This document shows positions 58,190 through 64,000 of a DNA stretch of 64,000 bases, piece by piece. A program made the translations under genes and the position numbers. The stretch spans positions 20,708,001-20,772,000 of the forward strand of contig NC_091047.1 of assembly GCF_963966145.1 (NCBI RefSeq). Direction: 5' to 3'. The notes under the pieces were generated by a model that was given only the letters and a program-made list of their open reading frames with translations, did not search any database and was not told the DNA's origin. This DNA is from Tenebrio molitor. Lineage: Eukaryota > Arthropoda > Insecta > Coleoptera > Tenebrionidae. How positions within the stretch are numbered: position 1 is the first letter of the stretch; every line of letters begins with the position of its first letter.

Positions 58190-59630
58190 TACTCAAACCG
58201 TGAAACATTTTTAGAGTTGTATTTGGGACTTGATAAACACACCACCAGCTAAAAAAAGTTTGCATTTGCAAAAGGACGCGTGTTAAAAAAACTTTACGAT
58301 AATTTTATCCAGTCATCATTTATTCTTTCGGGATTTTATGGTAAAATGTTTGGTAGCTTTGTTTCTAACTTTATGAGCTTAGGACCCTCCGGCTATTCAT
58401 AGACCACTTAAGTGTTTTTAACCGTTCGGAGGGTGTACAGAAACTCAGGAGTCGCTTCTCGCACCTAAACAACTGGAGGATATTTTTGGGTTCACTCTTA
58501 ATATGGATACTAATTGTGTGTCAGACCTGTGATGAATTTACGACTGACAAACGTTTTCATTACAACGTTAGTTGAACATTAAAGCTTGAAAAAGCTTTTA
58601 TTGTCTTGCCAAGACTGGTTGGAACGGAGTAATGAATATTCATCCCCGTATAAAAGCCGATCTCGAGTTTTCAAGGGGTAGGTAGTGGTTTTAATAGAAC
58701 ACTTAAATCAAGTTAAAGGACAAGCGAGTTCACTGTAAGGAATATGAACGTTTCGCGACTTGCTTAACTTGAACACTGTCGACCTGAGATTACGCAATTA
58801 TTGCCTGCTACACCCACACAATTCCCTTCACAACACAAACATACGTTATTTAATAACGGCTGTTTCGCTCCTGCAACGCCAGAAATTGCCTTTTTAGTAT
58901 GGACCCGGTTCGATGGGAACGAGCTTCTCAATTTTGCATTATTAGGGCCTGATTAAAAATTAAGCGAGAAGCGCTGCTTTGTATTCGGAAAGTTTAACAC
59001 CAATTAAGCCTTTAGAACAAATGACATCAAAATTGTTTCAGTTTAAAATTAAGATTTGTGTCTTCAAATACTTCATCACCATATAAAATCTGAGATCTGC
59101 AAGTGCTGCTTTTTCCTCTTGCGTTGATTTTTATTACAAATTTAATCGCTTGCATTTTTTAACATTATTGAACATCTTGTTCTAATTGGTAAAGCTGAAA
59201 TAAGATTTTTCCTAATTCTACTGACATCACAGTTATCTATTGCAGTTCAGTGAAACAAAATTTTTGCTTTGATTAATTCTGATAATAATATATGATTGTT
59301 ACAGTTTATTTAAACCATGTACTCGTACTTACCAATAGAGCAAGATTCTATTGCACATATTTGTAGGGTACAAAACTTGCTGTGAAAAGCATATTGTACT
59401 TATAATAGTAAAAATGTGATATGTAGGTAGTTCAAAAGCGCTCCGCTAAATACTCCAACTCCGCGTGACTTACGGATTCCTCGGGTCAGCATAGTAGCTA
59501 TTTATTAAAAAAATTGTGAAATAAATAAAATGTCTAATTTCATTGAGAAATAGTTTCCAGTAATTTTTTTAGAAAGGTTTGAAATGAAATGCTCCTTTGT
59601 CTATACTAGTTATTACAAATAGTTATTTTC
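58190..59630. other. Gene-free stretch
   Basis: Mixed composition; a less AT-rich block lies at about 58380-59000. No exon, RNA gene or transposon recognised. Confidence 0.3.
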
Positions 59631-59631
59631 A

Positions 59632-59735
59632 TATGAATAGCGCTGTCAGATCACTTTTCAGGTATGAGGCCGAAGTTTGAAGCACGAGGCGTCAGCCGAG
59701 GCCGAATACCTCAAAATCGACAGCGCACGAATATT
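59632..59735. repeat. 104-bp palindrome
   Basis: Outer arms AATAGCGCTGTC and (reversed) ATATTCGTGCGCTGTC; inner arms AGGTATGAGGCCGA and (reversed) AGGTATTCGGCCTCGGC. The centre AGCACGAGGCGTCAG is CG-rich against AT-rich flanks. Non-coding. Confidence 0.65.
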
Positions 59736-60474
59736 GAATAACGTTTTTAATTTTACTATTTTCCTACGACTCGTAGATCTCATTTTCTGTAAAATGTGAC
59801 CTTAATTAGTAACGGAAAACATGTACAACATCATATTATAATGACCTTACGTCAAAGTGAATTGTAATGGAGTAATAAACGTTTTGCTACTTAAATTAAG
59901 CTTAATTAACTAGATTTTTTACAACCGGAAATTAGTTTCAGTGATTAAAAACTCAAGACCTGTTAATAAAATGTTCTGCTCTATGTATATAAAGAAAGTT
60001 TTTCTTTTACCACACGCGAAGTATAAAACACTAATCTTATCCAATCCTGTTGTTTATGTAGACGGATTTTAGAAATCCAGTAAAGAGGTAATTATGGATT
60101 TTTAGCCAGGTTCGAGAAATTCCAATTTTTTCCACCGTTTTAGGTTTGATGATTTAAAAAAAAATCTAGCCAAATAAATATCGTTGAGTAATCTCTAAGT
60201 AGATAAAATTTTGTGTTTTACTAGAAGAAGTTTTAATATAAAAATGTCGTAATGTTAACAGAGTAAATCAATAATAGTATAGGCAGCTGTTACATTAACA
60301 GTCTAATGATGATAATTGATAATTAAAAGAAGAGATGTCCAATTCAAACTTAGTTTAAATTAACAGGTACGACTCATAATTTAGTACTTGCTAGAAATAT
60401 TGCATTATCCTTTCAAAATTAAATAATAATAATTATAGTTATTTTTTTTAACTTACGTATTCTAGTCACAAACA

Positions 60475-60740
60475 ATGGTATCAGAAACAATTGCAATAAT
60501 CGACTGTGGCCAATTTAAAAAACTGAACGTTACAAATTGTTAGAATCTACACTTTTTAAATTAATACAACACTAGTTTGATGATGCTGCATATACAATAG
60601 TTCACAGGCAAGTTGTCAGCCTTGTCAATTGTGAACACGTTGATAAAGAACCAATTAACAAGTCTGTTACTAAAGAGATGTATGGAACTGATGTAACAAC
60701 GATTGAAAATAAATTGCTGCTGAACAATGAGGAATTATAA
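60475..60740 (+). CDS. Candidate small two-exon gene with a 47-bp intron
   Basis: ATG at 60475 lies in AAACAATGG, a good insect start context, and reads MVSETIAIIDCGQFKKLN to 60528. A GT at 60529 and CACTAG at 60570-60575 would define a 47-base intron with a TTAAT branch-like site and an AT-rich 3' part. The frame then continues in phase 0 from 60576 as FDDAAYTIVHRQVVSLVNCE, HVDKEPINKSVTKEMYGTDV, TTIENKLLLNNEEL and TAA at 60738-60740, 72 residues in total. Exon 2 alone (54 sense codons, no ATG) is more protein-like than chance frames nearby. The donor AAC|GTTACA is weak. I recognise no family. It could instead be a decayed gene or transposon piece whose frame happens to be open. Confidence 0.35.
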
Positions 60741-61032
60741 ACTGCAAAATCTCTATCTGGTACAAAATTTAATCACTAACTGAAATTTTTCGGTGAGTTC
60801 AAAAATAGTTATTTATTTTTTAGTAACACGATATTGTTTCTTTTCGTCATAGATACAGATTGTAAAAAACAACTCATATCTCCCTTGGGATTTGTTAAAT
60901 TTTTTCGCCCTCCACATTGTTGACAACAATCTCATGAGAACGAAACTATAGCAACCACATATTCACGCAATCTTCCCTGCTAAATATTTTTAATAAAATT
61001 GTAACTTTTAAGTAGAGAGACTAAAAAATAAA

Positions 61033-61169
61033 ATATTGTATGCACCACGGGAGATATTCATGTTTTTCCCCTCGGGTGACTTATAATTCCTCGGGCCAAA
61101 GGCCCTCGGATTATAACCACGTCAACCTCAGGGAAAAATCATGTTCATATCTCCCTTAATGCATAAATA
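61033..61169. repeat. 137-bp palindrome with GGCC core
   Basis: Arms ATATTGTATGCACCACGGGA and (reversed) ATATTTATGCATTAAGGGAG continue as GATATTCATG, TTTTTCCC and CTCGGG towards the centre CTCGGGCCAAAGGCCCTCGG. The symmetry is near-perfect at the core (GGGCC-AAA-GGCCC). Non-coding. Confidence 0.75.
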
Positions 61170-61584
61170 TCTGTTACGAACCGATTGCGAGAAGACGGAA
61201 ACGTCAATTCACTTTAAACAAAATGGACGTTTCGTCACATTTACACATTAGTTCTCATCAACATAATAAATAAATAATTTTCATTATAAAACAAATAAGA
61301 ATACAATTCAAAAAGGTAAGACTTATCAGGTTATCACAGTGCCCTGGAAATAATTATTGTTGTTTTTCAAGTGGCAAAGAAGAATTTGTTCAATATGTTG
61401 TGTGATCGTCGAAGGCTCCACCGGCGCTTTAAATTTTAATAATACGAATAGAATAATCAGCACGGAAGGTGCTGCTGCTACCAATCCAATAATAAAAAGT
61501 TACAAATGTTAAATTACATATTTCCTTTTTTAATTTTCTTTTTAAATATTTTTGAGTTATTCGTTACAAAAAATATTGTACTTT

Positions 61585-61679
61585 TGCGGGAAGAAATTTC
61601 CCACGTTCCCACTAATGCATGCTTTCCCTGCGGTCGTGATGCAAACAAAGTCCTCGCGCGGGAAATTTCTCTTCCCGCA
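61585..61679. repeat. 95-bp palindrome
   Basis: TGCGGGAAGAAATTTCCC at the left and GGGAAATTTCTCTTCCCGCA at the right form the arms, with ATGCAT/GATGCAAAC half-symmetry inside. It overlaps the 61-codon frame 61506-61691, which is therefore not credible. Confidence 0.65.
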
Positions 61680-61699
61680 TACGTTAGGTAAATAACTGT

Positions 61700-64000
61700 T
61701 GGTTTTTAGAGATCGTTCAAATTTCAGAGGTCGTTCAAACGACGAATTTTTTGTGTTATTTGAACGAGAAATTTTCCACTAGAAAGGCTAAAAGCATTTG
61801 TCAACGAAAAAGAATAATAGTTTCTGATTTTCGTTTCGACTTTAAATAACTTGTTCTATCAATTTGTCAAAGCAAGTCTTCTACCACTTAAAATGGATTT
61901 TTATAGTCTTAATTAGAATTTAAAGATGTTTCTTACAATAAATACTTCCCATTTAATCACACGTGTAGTTTGTTACAAAATACAGTTACTATCCGACTAC
62001 CAAAGAAATGGAGGTGACGTGTTTGGGTGTAATGTATTTTTCTTTGTATGTTAGCGCACTTCTGTAACCTTAAATACTGAACCGAATTCGACGGAACTTT
62101 TACAACTAGAAAGCTCATTTATTTAGAAGTGACACAAGATATATAACATTCCGCCATCTTATCAGTAGTGGATACAAAAACTAAGTAAAGAGAGAGTTAT
62201 AACTACATTTTCTCGCATTTAAGGTTGAACATCTCCACTGTTGCAAATAAAGAATAAGTACACAAAATATAAACAAATTAAACGTTTTATTTGAAAACAT
62301 TAAATCATCTGTCTAAATTTGTTCTTGCACTTGTAGAGAAGTTTCTCGAGGGTTGAGTTTCATCCTAAATATTTTGTTCCTATCGATGTCATTCCTGTTC
62401 GGATTCCGAATCTCTCGTACAACGGAAACAAAAATATGTAACTTTGACATTAGCAAAATTCTAACCCAATTTAAAGATAACGAACGAGTTTTATGGCTGG
62501 TGCTTTATTCCTGATTGTTTTTTTGTTTATTTTTGTTTTAGTTTTGAGCTTAGTCGATCAATTTGCAATCGATTATTATCGTAGATTCATCATGTTTTTT
62601 TTTCTGTTACTTTCCTAAATAATGATACTTTATTCCTATAATTTCGTTGGAATCGACATTGCAGCAATAACATTCCGTAATATTCAATGTTGGAAAAAAA
62701 TGAGAATCTTTTTTGCGTCGAATATTTAATTTAATATTTCAACTCGTTCCCGTCTGGGTTATTTTTGCAGACTGTAAATTCAATTCGTACGTTTCGAAAC
62801 GTTATTCTATTACAATTACAAAAAAATTATTTCGTCATTTTAGTAACACCGCGTTTTAATTACAATTGGAAGCGACAGCTTTCGCGAATTAATTTGGATT
62901 TTTCTTCCGTCCTTGCGAAGCCTTCCGAGTGACATTTCTTTCCATCCGATGCAGCCTCCGCTCCTCATCAGTATTCAAAATCTGCGATAATCTCATACAC
63001 TTAGAACTTTAAATTACCTTCTGAAAGAAAATATCGATTTAGCGCAACCATAAATGTAAAGTATTGCAGATACGTTTTATGCATAGCCTTCCATTCAAAA
63101 CGGCGATGTTGACTGTCTCCACCATGCACCCCGCGTCTAAACACACTTCCATTCCTTTGTAGACCTTTGAGACCTTCCTTCCCGAAGCTGCATACAAATG
63201 GCATTAAAAGCGAACCTTTTATGCCTTCGAGTTCAGTTTTTAATTAAAGCTCGCATGAACATGACACCATTTTAATATCATATTTTAGTGCAACCGTTCC
63301 CCAGAAGCCGTGCATTTGCATTCACCTCCATCCAGATATTGATCGTGTTTCGGCAACCAACGAACATGTAATTGTATAAAAAATAACCCCACAGACCCGG
63401 CGCGGATGTAATTTATGAACTACGGTTTTTGCGACAAGTGATTTAGGATAAGGCGTCAAAAGAATTTTGTTTCCAATTTTTTCCCTTTTGACTAAAGCTC
63501 CTGTTTTTCTTCTGACGTGCTAAGCTCGCGTCGCCGTTCTCATGACAATTCTGCAAGAGGAATGCAATATCGTGCCGACATTAAATTGCATCAATAGGGC
63601 CGGTTTGTTTTATACACTCTCAACTTTATTGATGCGCTACAAAAGAGCAGACGCCTCCTTGTTCGTTTTCGTCCTAACAATATCAATTACTGGCCTTCAT
63701 GATATATTGCCTTAATCATGTTTAATAAACTTGCGAGAACGATGAAAGATTTGGCATCTCTGTGGAGTTTGACCGTCTCTGGAAAATGAGGGAAATTAAG
63801 CTAATTTTATTTTTTATTCGCTTTCTTGAAGGGGAAGATTGCGGAGTTGCCTTTATCAGTGTCAAGTCGTGATCATCGTTTTTTACCAGAGACGCGTCTT
63901 GGAACGTACAACTTGTCTTTGAAATACAAAATGTGTTTTAGTTTAGTAACTTTCAAATAGTTTGATTTTCTTCTTGAGCAATATTTTAGAAAATGCTGTC
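61700..64000. other. Gene-free stretch to window end
   Basis: AT-rich DNA followed by a less AT-rich unique block at about 62880-63720. The minus frame 63001-63204 (starting MPFVCSFGKEGLKGLQRNGS) is not recognised. No second sidestep-like Ig exon was found. Confidence 0.3.

Noticed and set aside
60475..60543. Reading MVSETIAIIDCGQF as the N-terminus of a GMP synthase-like glutamine amidotransferase
   Set aside because: The resemblance covers about ten residues, lacks the usual AQ/AQYGK spacing, and the following segment does not continue the family.

Overview
The window looks like AT-rich insect genomic DNA. The evidence is a dense load of Tc1/mariner, PIF/Harbinger-like and TA-flanked MITE relics, degenerate LINEs of types common in insects, very sparse coding sequence, and one exon that reads like the first immunoglobulin domain of an insect sidestep-family protein. 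A beetle-like genome would fit, but nothing here fixes the order. No rRNA, tRNA, CRISPR array or bacterial-style operon was seen. Most predicted open frames are short and AT-biased and do not look like genes.

Layout. 0-5.5 kb is a transposon pile-up: a 1.83-kb foldback with a mariner transposase remnant in its loop; a pogo/Tigger-ended element (3140-4481) carrying a deleted mariner and a 175-bp MITE inside it; then two more inverted-repeat elements. 5.5-29.5 kb is mostly unique non-coding DNA with scattered repeats (a Harbinger-like MITE at 8.1 kb, a palindrome at 16.6 kb, a CT-rich tandem duplication with a 21-bp minisatellite at 22.8-23.7 kb, a TA-flanked MITE at 25.1 kb). It also holds two weak coding relics near 14 kb: an AMP-binding-enzyme-like fragment and a zinc-finger-like frame. 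29.5-32.2 kb has two mariner transposase tails, a foldback MITE and a second Harbinger-like MITE copy. 37.8-38.1 kb holds a likely 3'-terminal exon of a minus-strand gene with its own AATAAA. 39.7-40.7 kb is an RTE-like LINE relic. 46.7 and 50.6-51.7 kb hold reverse transcriptase relics, the latter interrupted by a second LINE fragment flanked by 46-47-bp direct repeats. 54.1 kb has the second copy of the 175-bp MITE. 56138-56270 is the sidestep-like exon on the plus strand. 59.6-61.7 kb contains three strong palindromes and a possible small two-exon gene with a 47-bp intron.

How the parts fit. The sidestep-like exon has no recognisable partner exon in the window, so the flanking DNA is probably very long intron. 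The minus-strand terminal exon may be a gene nested in that intron or an upstream neighbour. Blocks of more GC-rich unique DNA alternate with AT-rich repeat fossils across the window, as expected for a large regulatory intron invaded by transposons. No complete new multi-gene system is visible. The most unusual items are the doubly truncated LINE with a long flanking duplication, the nested foldback elements, the 60.5-kb micro-intron candidate and the orphan exons.
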